From NCBI RefSeq assembly GCF_024756235.1, contig NZ_JANUGY010000001.1:849711-913710 (forward strand): a DNA stretch of 64,000 nucleotides. Reading direction: 5' to 3'. Under the pieces are notes generated by a model. That model did not search any database, was not told the DNA's origin, and was given only the letters and a program-made list of their open reading frames with translations. Source of the stretch: Massilia kyonggiensis (GTDB lineage: Bacteria > Pseudomonadota > Gammaproteobacteria > Burkholderiales > Burkholderiaceae_D). Position 1 is the first letter of the stretch, and each line of letters starts with the position of its first letter. Positions 42,092 to 50,461 of the stretch are shown piece by piece. The position numbers were made by a program, and so were the translations under genes.

Positions 42092-42194
42092 GTTCCCTCC
42101 CCCTCGATGAGGCCAAGCAGGAACAGTAGCAAACCATTCGGCATCATCTTTTACGCAGTATCATGCTGCCTCACACCCAACAACAGGACGCACC

Positions 42195-43331
42195 ATGTCT
42201 ATCAAGATCAGCAGCCAGTTCGACGCTGGCGCCATCGACGTCGTGAACGCCACGAGCGCCAACGCCATCGACCTGAACATCCGCAAGGATTCCCACGCCG
42301 ACATCACCCAGTGGTTCTACTTCCGCCTGCAGGGCGCGCAGGCGCAGCCGTGCACGATCCGCCTGCTCAACGCGGGCAAGTCCGCGTATCCGAAGGGCTG
42401 GGAAGACTATCACGCGATGGCCAGCTATGACCGCGTGAACTGGTTCCGCGTGCCGACCGGCTTCGACGGCCAGGTGCTCACCATCGAGCACACGCCCGCG
42501 ATGGACAGCGTCTACTACGCCTACTTCGAACCGTATTCGTGGGAACGCCACCTGGAGCTGCTCGACCGCGCCCAGTTGTCCGAACACGTGCGCATGCTGG
42601 ACCTCGGCTCGACCGTCGATGGCCGCGACCTGAACCTGCTCGTCATCGGCGAGGACGCTCCCGGCAAGAAGAAAGTCTGGGTCATCGCGCGCCAGCACCC
42701 GGGCGAGACGATGGCCGAGTGGTTCGTCGAAGGCATGCTCGACGCCCTGCTCGACCCCGCCCACCCGTTCGGCCGCCAGCTGCTGAAGGAGACCGTGTTC
42801 TACGTCGTGCCGAACATGAACCCGGACGGGTCCGTGCGCGGCAATTTGCGCACGAACGCGGCCGGCGCCAACCTGAACCGCGAGTGGCTGAATCCGTCGC
42901 TGGAACGCAGCCCGGAAGTGTTCCTGGTCCGCAAGAAGATGGAAGAGACGGGCGTCGACCTGTTCCTCGACGTGCACGGCGACGAAGGCCTGCCCTACGT
43001 CTTCATCGCCGGCAGCGATGCCCTGCCGACCTTCACGGCCGAGCAAGCCGCCGCGCAGAAGGCATTCTCGGACGCCTTCATGATCGCCAGCCCCGACTTC
43101 CAGGACGTGCACGGCTACCCGAAGGAGCCGTACACGGACGAGGTGCTGACGATGGGTTCGCCGTACGTGACGCACGCGTTCGGCTGCCTGTCGCTGACGC
43201 TGGAACTGCCGTTCAAGGACAATGCCAACGACCCGGACCCGCAGGTCGGCTGGGACGGCGCCCGCAGCGCGCGCCTCGGCGCCGCCGTGCTGCAGCCGGT
43301 GCTGCAGGCAGTCCGTCAGTTGGAAAAGTGA
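42195..43331 (+). CDS. M14-family cytosolic carboxypeptidase (CCP/AGBL-like)
   Basis: A 378-residue zinc carboxypeptidase of the CCP-like M14 group. An N-terminal beta-sandwich domain (about 1-115) has the typical DITQWFYFRLQGAQ. The catalytic domain has the zinc motif ARQHPGETMAEWFVEG, substrate residues VPNMNPDGSVRGNLRTNAAGANLNREW, the third ligand in DVHGDEGLPYVF, and the catalytic Glu in LTLELPFKD. Eukaryotic relatives trim glutamates from tubulin tails; bacterial substrates are not known. Preceded by a small promoter region and followed closely by convergent nfsB. Confidence 0.9.
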   Translation: MSIKISSQFDAGAIDVVNATSANAIDLNIRKDSHADITQWFYFRLQGAQAQPCTIRLLNAGKSAYPKGWEDYHAMASYDRVNWFRVPTGFDGQVLTIEHTPAMDSVYYAYFEPYSWERHLELLDRAQLSEHVRMLDLGSTVDGRDLNLLVIGEDAPGKKKVWVIARQHPGETMAEWFVEGMLDALLDPAHPFGRQLLKETVFYVVPNMNPDGSVRGNLRTNAAGANLNREWLNPSLERSPEVFLVRKKMEETGVDLFLDVHGDEGLPYVFIAGSDALPTFTAEQAAAQKAFSDAFMIASPDFQDVHGYPKEPYTDEVLTMGSPYVTHAFGCLSLTLELPFKDNANDPDPQVGWDGARSARLGAAVLQPVLQAVRQLEK

Positions 43332-43334
43332 TGT

Positions 43335-43988
43335 TTACAGGAAGGTAAACACCTGTTCCTGCGCCAGGCGCGATTTCGGCAGGCTTGCGTTGAAATCGCT
43401 GTCGGCATGGTAGCCGAAGCTCAGCAGGACGAGGCTGGACAGGCCCTTCTCGTGCAGGCCCAGCTCCGCATCCAGCGCGGCCGGGTCGAGGCCTTCCATC
43501 GGGGTCGTGTCCACGCCCAGCGCGCTGGCTGCCAGCATGGCGTTGCCCAGCGCGATATAGGCCTGTTTCTCGAACCACTGCGGCAGGTCCTTCAGCGTGT
43601 AGCGGTGCAGGTTGACGTAGCCCTGGCGGCCTTTGGCCTGGCCCGCCTTCGCCGCATCGTCCTTGAAGCGGCCGTCGCGCTGTTCCTGCTCGAGCAGATG
43701 GTCCAGGTGGCCGCCTTCGGCGTCGACGCGCGTGCAGAACAGGATCACGTGCGACGCATTCAGGATCTTCGGCTCGTTGTAGCTGTACGGACCCTGCACG
43801 CCCTTGGCCAGGCGCGCCTTGGCTTCCGGCGTGCTGGCGACGATGAAGTGCCAGGGCTGCGAATTCACCGACGACGGGCTGTTGCGCAGCACTTCGTAGA
43901 TCTGTTGCATCGTCTCTTCGGGGACGCGGCGGGTCGGGTCGTAGGCTTTGGCGGTGTAGCGCTTGCGGGCGGCGGCAAGAATGTCCAT
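43335..43988 (-). CDS. nfsB: Oxygen-insensitive NAD(P)H nitroreductase / dihydropteridine reductase NfsB
   Basis: A 217-residue FMN nitroreductase, exactly the length of E. coli NfsB and alike throughout: MDILAAARKRYTAKAYDPTR, SPSSVNSQPWHFIVASTPEAK, NASHVILFCTR, GLHEKGLSSLVLLSFGYH and DFNASLPKSRLAQE. It reduces nitroaromatics and quinones by two-electron steps. ATG at 43988 is chosen; an upstream in-frame ATG adds ten residues without homology. Confidence 0.92.
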   Translation of the reverse strand: MDILAAARKRYTAKAYDPTRRVPEETMQQIYEVLRNSPSSVNSQPWHFIVASTPEAKARLAKGVQGPYSYNEPKILNASHVILFCTRVDAEGGHLDHLLEQEQRDGRFKDDAAKAGQAKGRQGYVNLHRYTLKDLPQWFEKQAYIALGNAMLAASALGVDTTPMEGLDPAALDAELGLHEKGLSSLVLLSFGYHADSDFNASLPKSRLAQEQVFTFL

Positions 43989-44044
43989 GTGGTTCCTTTC
44001 AAAAATGCGTATCTGCACATTATTGCAGGAACCTCGAAAACCCG

Positions 44045-45052
44045 TCAGACGGTCATGATGGGCGTGTCGAACACGAGCCCGCTGCCGATCAGCTGCACGC
44101 TCAGGTCCACGTTTTCCTTGCTCTCGCTGATGCCGGCCAGCACCTCCGCATTGGTTGCGGCCTTGCTGTCCAGGACGCCCGTCCAGAAGTCCAGCCCGGC
44201 CTGTTCCGGTGCGCGGTGCAGGATGTGCTCGTAATACTTGCTTACCAGGTCGCGGTTGGACAGGCCGGTGCCGTACAGCTGCTGGTACTCGGCCGACTTG
44301 ATGAACGCGTCGGCAATCGTCGCCAGCTTCGCGCCCCCCGCATCGATCTGGTGCGTCCAGTAATCCAGGCCCGCCTCGTCCGGCTTGCGGTCAAGCGCCG
44401 CCTGGTACATGCGGAATACCTGGCCGCCCGTGTCGTCCGGGCTGATGAGCGCCACGTCCTTGTCGGTGAAATACACGCGCTCGACGTTCTTTAGCGTGTC
44501 GCTGCCGCCCGTGCCCTTCTGGTCCGCGATCGTCCACCCGTCGCCCGTGCGCTCGATCCGGTAGTTGGCGTAGGCATCTTTGTAGACGACGGTGTCGAAA
44601 CCGGTGCCGCCGTCGATCACGTCGCTGCCCGCATCGGCGCCGATGCGGTCGTCGCCGGCACCGGCCCGGATGATGTCGCTGCCGGCGAAGCCCTGCAGGA
44701 TATCCTTGCCGGCGCTGCCGACGATGGTGTCGGATCCGGCCAGCAGGGTGGCGTAGATCTGGGTGTCGGTGGTGGCCTTGACGACCGTTTCCACGAACTT
44801 CGTGGCATCGATGGTCAGGTCCGTCGCCTGGAACACCGGGAGGCCGGCATAGCCGATCTGGTACAGGTTCACAGCGGTCGCGGTGCCGCTCACCTCGCCG
44901 GCCGGACCGATCGCGAAATTACCCAGGACGGTCAGTTGCTGGAGTCCGTTTTCCAGCGTGACGCTGCCGGACGAGGTCGAGATGAGTTTCCATTGCACGG
45001 CCGTGCTGCCGATCAGGTCGAGGTACGGGCCGAAGGTGCTGAATGTCGCCAT
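44045..45052 (-). CDS. RTX-type calcium-binding protein with DUF4214 domain
   Basis: A 335-residue acidic protein without a Sec signal. Residues about 105-155 hold degenerate RTX nonapeptide repeats (GSDTIVGSAGKDILQGFAGS, GAGDDRIGADAGSDVIDGGTG). A C-terminal DUF4214 region from about residue 215 has two YRMxL-type units, VFRMYQAALDRKPDEAGLDYW and YYEHILHRAPEQAGLDFW. Proteins of this design leave the cell by type I secretion using a C-terminal signal. No ABC/MFP secretion genes are adjacent, so it depends on a system encoded elsewhere. Confidence 0.85.
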   Translation of the reverse strand: MATFSTFGPYLDLIGSTAVQWKLISTSSGSVTLENGLQQLTVLGNFAIGPAGEVSGTATAVNLYQIGYAGLPVFQATDLTIDATKFVETVVKATTDTQIYATLLAGSDTIVGSAGKDILQGFAGSDIIRAGAGDDRIGADAGSDVIDGGTGFDTVVYKDAYANYRIERTGDGWTIADQKGTGGSDTLKNVERVYFTDKDVALISPDDTGGQVFRMYQAALDRKPDEAGLDYWTHQIDAGGAKLATIADAFIKSAEYQQLYGTGLSNRDLVSKYYEHILHRAPEQAGLDFWTGVLDSKAATNAEVLAGISESKENVDLSVQLIGSGLVFDTPIMTV

Positions 45053-45144
45053 GGTGTCTTCCCTGAAACCGAAAGTCACCAATGTAACATATAGTTAATT
45101 CTATTTTTGCAATGGATTGTCGCGAACTGTCGAGAAATGTGAAA

Positions 45145-46497
45145 TCAATTGCCCGCGACGACCATCTTCTCGATCAGGATCGAGCCCGTCGACTTGTTCC
45201 CGCGCGTCAGCACATCGTTGCCGACGCCGACGATAGCCTGGAACATGTCCTTCATATTGCCCGCGATGGTGATCTCCTCGACCGGGTACTGGATGACGCC
45301 GTTCTCGACCCAGTAGCCGGACGCGCCGCGCGAATAATCGCCCGTGACGTAGTTCGTGCCCTGCCCCATCAGTTCCGTGACGAGCAAACCGGTGCCCATC
45401 TTGCGCAGCATGCCTTCGAAGTCGTCGGCGATCTTCGTTTCTTTCGAGAGGATTTCCAGGTTGTGCGAGCCGCCCGCATTGCCCGTCGTCTGCATGCCCA
45501 GCTTGCGGGCCGAGTAAGACGACAGGAAATAGCCCTGCAGCACACCGTCACTGACGACCTTGCGGCGCTGGGTGCGCACGCCCTCTTCGTCGAACGGGGC
45601 CGAGCCCACGCCGCCGATCAGGTGCGGGTCTTCGACGATCTGGATGTGGGACGGGAAAATGCTGCTGCCCAGCGAATCGAGCAGGAAGCTCGATTTACGG
45701 TACAGGGCGCCGCCCGAGGTTGCCTGGACGAAAGCGCCCAGCAGGCCGGCGGCCAGCGGCGCCTCGAACAGCACGGGGCACGTGCGGGTGTCGAGCTTGC
45801 GTGCGTTCAGGCGCGCGAGGGCGCGTTCGGCGGCATAGCGGCCGATCTTTTCCGGATCGCCCAGTTTTTTCGGATCGCGCGCCGACGAATACCAGTCGTC
45901 GCGCTGCATGTTGGCGCCCTTGCCGGCGATCGGCGCGACGGACAGCGTGTGGCGCGAGAACGGGTAGCCGGCGCAGAAGCCGAGCGAGTTGGCCGCCACG
46001 AAGTGCGACTGCTGCACGTAGACGCTGGCGCCCTCGCTGTTGGTGACGCGCTTGTCGACGGCGAACGCGGCCGCCTCGCAGCGCTGGGCGATGGCCACGG
46101 CGTCCTCGGCGCTGATGTCCCATGGGTAGCACAGGCGCAGGTCGCGCGGGTTCGTTTCCAGCAGGTCGGCGTCCGGCAGGCCGGCGGCCGGGTCCTCGGC
46201 CGTGAAGCGGGCGATGTTGTACGCCGCCTCGACCGTGGCGCGCAGCGAATCGCGCGAAAAGTCGGACGTATTGGCATGGCCGCGGCGCTTGCCGCTGTAG
46301 ACGGTCACGCCGATGCCCTTGTCCTTGTTCTGCTCGATGGTCTCGACCTGGCCCTTGCGGACCGTCACCGCCAGCCCGCTACCCTCGCTGATCTCGACCG
46401 ACGCATCGCTGGCGCCCGTTTCTTTTGCAATGGCCAGCACGTCCTGTGCAAGCTGCTTGAGCTGATCCTGGGTATGGGTGAAGACGGAGTCGGTCAT
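45145..46497 (-). CDS. pmbA: Metalloprotease subunit PmbA/TldE
   Basis: A 450-residue TldE/PmbA protein: VTVRKGQVETIEQNKDKGIGVTVYSGKRRG at the N-terminus, SREVYASLG-like barrel sequence in the middle, and QGYFLSSYSARKLGMQTTGNAGGSHNL and YSRGASGYWVENGVIQYPVEEITIAGNM at the C-terminus. With TldD (not in the window) it forms a heterodimeric zinc protease that degrades unfolded peptides and matures modified peptides. It is divergent from darP, a conserved neighbourhood in proteobacteria. Confidence 0.95.
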   Translation of the reverse strand: MTDSVFTHTQDQLKQLAQDVLAIAKETGASDASVEISEGSGLAVTVRKGQVETIEQNKDKGIGVTVYSGKRRGHANTSDFSRDSLRATVEAAYNIARFTAEDPAAGLPDADLLETNPRDLRLCYPWDISAEDAVAIAQRCEAAAFAVDKRVTNSEGASVYVQQSHFVAANSLGFCAGYPFSRHTLSVAPIAGKGANMQRDDWYSSARDPKKLGDPEKIGRYAAERALARLNARKLDTRTCPVLFEAPLAAGLLGAFVQATSGGALYRKSSFLLDSLGSSIFPSHIQIVEDPHLIGGVGSAPFDEEGVRTQRRKVVSDGVLQGYFLSSYSARKLGMQTTGNAGGSHNLEILSKETKIADDFEGMLRKMGTGLLVTELMGQGTNYVTGDYSRGASGYWVENGVIQYPVEEITIAGNMKDMFQAIVGVGNDVLTRGNKSTGSILIEKMVVAGN

Positions 46498-46520
46498 GTG
46501 CGTTTTTCGTAGCGAGCCCT

Positions 46521-46553
46521 AAAACAGTTATCATAGCAGCCGTTTACTGTTTT
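46521..46553. promoter_or_regulatory. Inverted repeat in the pmbA-darP intergenic region
   Basis: AAAACAGT (46521-46528), 17 bases, ACTGTTTT (46546-46553): a perfect 8-bp inverted repeat placed centrally between the two divergent start codons. It could be an operator for either gene; the regulator is unknown. Confidence 0.45.
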
Positions 46554-46590
46554 TACCGGCCGGCCGTGCGCCAGCCGAATCTAGATCATC

Positions 46591-47190
46591 ATGCCAAATG
46601 CCAACCGCGGCTCCGTCGGCTTCCGCTCCGACGAGTTCGACCAGGAATACGAGCGTCCGTCCAAGTCCGAACTCAAGCGCCAGAGTAACGAGCTGCAGAA
46701 GCTCGGCGAACAGCTCATCGAAGCGCCGCGCGACCGCGTGAAGCGCGTCCCGATGCCGGACGAAGTCCGCGACGCCATCCTCATGTGCCAGACCATCACC
46801 AACCACGAAGGCCGGCGCCGCCAGCTGCAATTCGTCGGCAAGCTGATGCGCTCGCTCGACGAGGAAGAGGTCGCCGTCATCCAGCGCACCATCGAAAGCT
46901 GGAAAGGCACGTCGAAGGCCGAAGCGGCCGCGCTGCACGCGCTGGAGCGCCGCCGCGACAAGCTGCTGGCCGACGACAAGGCCCTCACCCAACTGCTGGA
47001 AGAACACCCGGAGCTGGACGTGCAGCACCTGCGCACGCTGATCCGCAATGCGCGCAAGGAACAGGCGGAGAACAAGCCGCCGAAGGCCTACCGCGAAATC
47101 TTCCAGATCCTGAAGGACCTGGCGAAGCAGCCGAAAGCGGCCGCCGCCGAGGAATCCGATGAGGACGGTGACGATGAGCCTGACGAATAA
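46591..47190 (+). CDS. darP: Ribosome-associated protein DarP (YjgA, DUF615)
   Basis: A 199-residue DUF615 protein: KSELKRQSNELQKLGEQLIEAPRDRVKRVPMPDEVRDAI, RRQLQFVGKLMRSLDEEEV, LLEEHPELDVQHLRTLIRNARKEQ and YREIFQILKDL. E. coli DarP (YjgA) binds late 50S subunit precursors and promotes assembly. The acidic N- and C-terminal tails are usual. Divergent from pmbA and overlapping mog by 17 bp, so it leads a four-gene operon (darP, mog, esterase, small gene). Confidence 0.95.
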   Translation: MPNANRGSVGFRSDEFDQEYERPSKSELKRQSNELQKLGEQLIEAPRDRVKRVPMPDEVRDAILMCQTITNHEGRRRQLQFVGKLMRSLDEEEVAVIQRTIESWKGTSKAEAAALHALERRRDKLLADDKALTQLLEEHPELDVQHLRTLIRNARKEQAENKPPKAYREIFQILKDLAKQPKAAAAEESDEDGDDEPDE

Positions 47191-47794
47191 AGTCGAGGAA
47201 CTGGTCGTCGGCCTGGTGTCGGTCTCGGACCGCGCCAGCGGCGGCGTCTACGAGGACAAGGGTATTCCCGCGCTGCGCGAGTGGCTGGAAGCCGCCCTCG
47301 TCACCCCGTTCCGCGTCGAGACGCGCCTAATCCCGGACGACCGCGCCAGCATCGAGCAGACGCTCGTCGAGCTGGTCGACACGGTCCGCTGCCACCTCGT
47401 GCTGACGACGGGCGGTACGGGCCCCGCCCGCCGCGACGTCACGCCAGAAGCGACCGTCGCCGTGGGCACGAAGGAGATGCCCGGCTTCGGCGAGCAGATG
47501 CGCCAGATCAGCCTGCACTTCGTGCCGACCGCGATCCTGTCGCGCCAGACGGCCGTGATCCGCGAAACGCCGGATCACGCCGCGCTAATCATGAACCTGC
47601 CGGGCCAGCCGAAGTCGATCAAGGAAACGCTCGAAGGCCTGAAGGATGCGGACGGCAAGAGCATCGTCGGCGGCATCTTCGCGGCCGTCCCGTACTGCAT
47701 CGACCTGATCGGCGGTCCGTACGCCGAGACCGACCCGGCCGTCTGCAAGGCCTTCCGGCCGAAGTCGGCGCAACGACACAAGGACACCGCATGA
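47174..47794 (+). CDS. mog: Molybdopterin adenylyltransferase (Mog/MoaB type)
   Basis: A 206-residue MogA-type enzyme: VGLVSVSDRASGGVYEDKGIPALREWL at the start, the MPT-binding HLVLTTGGTGPARRDVTPEATV, and ALIMNLPGQPKSIKETLEGL near the end. It adenylates molybdopterin before molybdate insertion. The ATG at 47174 overlaps darP by 17 bp; an earlier in-frame ATG at 47159 is possible. The gene is followed by an esterase gene with ATGA overlap. Confidence 0.92.
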   Translation: MSLTNKVEELVVGLVSVSDRASGGVYEDKGIPALREWLEAALVTPFRVETRLIPDDRASIEQTLVELVDTVRCHLVLTTGGTGPARRDVTPEATVAVGTKEMPGFGEQMRQISLHFVPTAILSRQTAVIRETPDHAALIMNLPGQPKSIKETLEGLKDADGKSIVGGIFAAVPYCIDLIGGPYAETDPAVCKAFRPKSAQRHKDTA

Positions 47795-48459
47795 GCGACC
47801 TGCTCGAACACATCCAGATCGAGACCAACGACCACCCGGAAATCGCCATCATCTGGATGCACGGCCTGGGCGCGGACGGCAACGACTTCGTGCCGATGGT
47901 GCGCGAGCTGGACCTGACCGGCCTGCCCGGCATCCGCTTCATCTTCCCGCATGCGAACACGATGCCGGTGACCATCAACAACGGCTACGTGATGCGTTCC
48001 TGGTACGACATCACGGGCCTGGAACTCGGGCGGCGCGAAGACGAGAACGGCCTGCGCGCCTCGCAGAAAGACATCGAGGCCTTCATCGAGCGCGAGAAGG
48101 CACGCGGCATTCCCGCCTCGCGCATCATCCTGGCCGGCTTCTCGCAGGGCTGCGCGATGGCCATCCAGACGGGCCTGCGCCATCCGGAACCGCTGGCTGG
48201 CCTGCTGTGCCTGTCCGGCTACGTGCCGCTGTCGGCCAACGTGGCGACCGAACGCACCGACGCCGGCAAGTCCACGCCGATCTTCATGGCCCACGGCCGC
48301 TACGACAACGTGGTGCCGTTCAACCGCGCGGAAGCGTCGCGCGACCTGCTCGTCTCGCTGGGCTACCAGGTCGAGTGGCACGAATACGCCATGCAGCACA
48401 CGCTGTGCCTGGAAGAAGTCCAGCACATCTCGGCGTGGCTGAAGAAAGTGCTGGCCTGA
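47791..48459 (+). CDS. Carboxylesterase (alpha/beta hydrolase, LYPLA/EstB type)
   Basis: A 222-residue serine esterase of the phospholipase/carboxylesterase family: IIWMHGLGADGNDFVPMVREL, FIFPHANTMPVTINNGYVMRSWYDI, nucleophile AGFSQGCAMA (Ser about 118), Asp in HGRYDNVVPF and His in AMQHTLCLEE. It cleaves short-chain esters or lysophospholipids. It overlaps mog by four bases and is followed two bases later by a short gene. Confidence 0.93.
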   Translation: MSDLLEHIQIETNDHPEIAIIWMHGLGADGNDFVPMVRELDLTGLPGIRFIFPHANTMPVTINNGYVMRSWYDITGLELGRREDENGLRASQKDIEAFIEREKARGIPASRIILAGFSQGCAMAIQTGLRHPEPLAGLLCLSGYVPLSANVATERTDAGKSTPIFMAHGRYDNVVPFNRAEASRDLLVSLGYQVEWHEYAMQHTLCLEEVQHISAWLKKVLA

Positions 48460-48461
48460 CC

Positions 48462-48659
48462 ATGGCAAAGAAAGAGCAACTCGACGACGAGACGCTTGCG
48501 CTGATCCACTGGTGCATCGAGGTGGAACAGCACCTCGTCGCCGGCGGCGCCACCCAGAAGCAGGCGCAGGATCACATCGAGGAACAGGTCGAGTGGTTTA
48601 CCGACATGTTCTACGAAGGCCTCACGCCCGAGCAGGCGGCGAAGGAAGCACTGGCCTGA
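48462..48659 (+). CDS. Small conserved-looking protein, 65 aa
   Basis: A 65-residue acidic helical protein (KKEQLDDETLALIHWCIEVE ... EGLTPEQAAKEALA) with one cysteine and no signal peptide. It begins two bases after the esterase stop, so it is translated from the same mRNA. I do not recognise a domain. Confidence 0.7.
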   Translation: MAKKEQLDDETLALIHWCIEVEQHLVAGGATQKQAQDHIEEQVEWFTDMFYEGLTPEQAAKEALA

Positions 48660-48675
48660 GCTGACCTGAGCCGGC

Positions 48676-49701
48676 TTATCTTGGCGCGCAGCGCGGAGAA
48701 TTCGCCGCCGCCCATTCCGCCGCCGTCTTGAGCGACGCATCCGCGGATTCCCCTTTCGGTGCCGGCTGCATGGGCGCGATGCCGCCGCGGAAGACCGGGC
48801 CGTCGCCCACTGCATACCGCATTTCCGTCAGCAGCAGCATGGCGCCGTCGGGCAGCCAATACACCCGGTTGGCCGTCGACATCCCATACGACGTCTGCCC
48901 GAACGTCCGCACCCGCTCCTCCCCCATCAACGCGACGAGCAGCATTTCGCCCGCACTTGCGGTCTTCGGGCCGACCAGCACGGCCAGCGGTCCCGTGGCG
49001 AACGGCGCGAACGGATTGGCGCGGTCACCGGCATCCCGGGCGGCAATCGACGCGAGCGTGGTGCGATCGACGAACGGGATCGCCTTGCCGTCGCGGTCCA
49101 CCATGCGCGCCTTGTTGGCGTTGCCGAACAGCGGATACATGGCGATGAACGGCGGCCACGCATTGCCCCCGGTCTGTTCGCTCAGGTCGACGACGAGCGC
49201 GCAGGCCCGTCCGACGTCGGGCACCGCCGCCGCGTCGTCGTACACGCGCCGCACGTAGGCGGACATGGCGGCGGGCGCCATGTCCGTCGTCGCCGGCGGC
49301 ACCCAGCGCAGGACCGTGCCGCGGCTCGTCGCGACGTGCTGGAACGGGGCAACACCGGGACCGGCCGGGGGCGGCGGCGCGGACTGCCCCGGCGCCCGGG
49401 GCGGAAACACGAACGAATGGCCGCCCGTGTCCAGCGTCTCGAGCACCTTGCGGATGCGCGCATACAGGTCGTTCCGGTCGACGTCCGCCGTCTTGCCGTC
49501 GACCGCGGCCAGCAGGTCCTGCTTCGCCTGTGCGTATTCTTCCTGCCGGCGCGGGTACAGGCCCTTGCTTTCGACCAGGTCGATCGTCTGGTCCGTGACG
49601 GCGCGGGCCTGGGCCAGCGGCATGGTCTCCGCTGCGCCGGCGGCGGTCGCCGCGGCAAACGACAGGGCGCAAGCGGCCGCCCGCAACAAGTTGCGATTCA
49701 T
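48676..49701 (-). CDS. Secreted S41-family peptidase
   Basis: A 341-residue exported protein with a signal peptide (about 1-24, LRAAACALSFAAATAAGA). It has the S41 tail-specific-protease core: CALVVDLSEQTGGNAWPPFIA, then LAVLVGPKTASAGEMLLVALMGEERVRTFGQTSYGMSTANRVYWLPDGAMLLLTEMRY. The serine in TASAGEM is the expected nucleophile. No PDZ domain is visible. It is the last gene of a leftward unit with a two-component system 22 bp upstream, so its expression may depend on that system. Confidence 0.87.
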   Translation of the reverse strand: MNRNLLRAAACALSFAAATAAGAAETMPLAQARAVTDQTIDLVESKGLYPRRQEEYAQAKQDLLAAVDGKTADVDRNDLYARIRKVLETLDTGGHSFVFPPRAPGQSAPPPPAGPGVAPFQHVATSRGTVLRWVPPATTDMAPAAMSAYVRRVYDDAAAVPDVGRACALVVDLSEQTGGNAWPPFIAMYPLFGNANKARMVDRDGKAIPFVDRTTLASIAARDAGDRANPFAPFATGPLAVLVGPKTASAGEMLLVALMGEERVRTFGQTSYGMSTANRVYWLPDGAMLLLTEMRYAVGDGPVFRGGIAPMQPAPKGESADASLKTAAEWAAANSPRCAPR

Positions 49702-49723
49702 GGTGTCTCCTTGTGTGATGCGG

Positions 49724-50461
49724 CTACATGCCGCGGAACAGGTGCTGGAAACGCTGGCTGACGGGCAGCCGCGCGGGATGTCCGCGCAGGTGCACCCACA
49801 GGGCGCCATCCTCGGCGCGCGCGGCGCTGGCGATACGCCGTACGGCGACCATATAGCCGCGGTGGATCTGCCAGAAGGCGGCCGGGTCCAGCGAATCGGC
49901 AAGCTCCTTCAGGCTCAGACGGATATGGGCTTCGAGCCCGTCCGTCACGACGCGCGTGTACTTGGCGTCGGCGCAGAAATAGACGACGTCGGCCAGGTCG
50001 ATGAAATGGATCGTGTTGCCGACCGTGGCCTGCAGCCAGGCCGGCGCCTTCGGTACGGGCCGCAGGCGCGACACCAGGTGCGTGAGGTCCGGCGGCGGCG
50101 ACGCCAGGCGCGCACGCACGCGCTCGACCGCGCGTGCGAGGCGTTCCAGCGCGATCGGCTTCACGACATAATCCACGGCCCCTTCGTCGAACGCGGCCAG
50201 CGCATGTTCGCCATAGGCCGTCACGAACACGACGTGGGTGCGCGCACCGAACACGCGCGCAAGTTCCAGGCCGTCCAGGCCGGGCATGCGGATGTCGAGG
50301 AAGGCCACGTCCGGCATCCAGTCCCGGCCCAGGCGCAGCGCCTCGATGCCGTCCTGCGCGGTGGCGATCTGCGCCTCGGGCCACAATCGTTCCAGGGCTT
50401 CGACGAGTTCCGCGCGCAGCAGCGGTTCGTCGTCGGCGACGAGAATGCGGGCCGCCGTCAT
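49724..50461 (-). CDS. LytTR-family response regulator
   Basis: A 245-residue response regulator. The receiver domain (1-120) has RILVADDEPLLRAELV, the phosphorylation Asp in VAFLDIRMPGLDGLEL, and VVFVTAYGEHALAAFDEGAVDYVVKPI. The C-terminal LytTR DNA-binding domain (about 150-245) has IHFIDLADVVYFCADAKYTRVV and FWQIHRGYMVAV. It overlaps the histidine kinase gene by four bases; the pair resembles LytS/LytR or AlgZ/AlgR systems. Confidence 0.93.
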   Translation of the reverse strand: MTAARILVADDEPLLRAELVEALERLWPEAQIATAQDGIEALRLGRDWMPDVAFLDIRMPGLDGLELARVFGARTHVVFVTAYGEHALAAFDEGAVDYVVKPIALERLARAVERVRARLASPPPDLTHLVSRLRPVPKAPAWLQATVGNTIHFIDLADVVYFCADAKYTRVVTDGLEAHIRLSLKELADSLDPAAFWQIHRGYMVAVRRIASAARAEDGALWVHLRGHPARLPVSQRFQHLFRGM

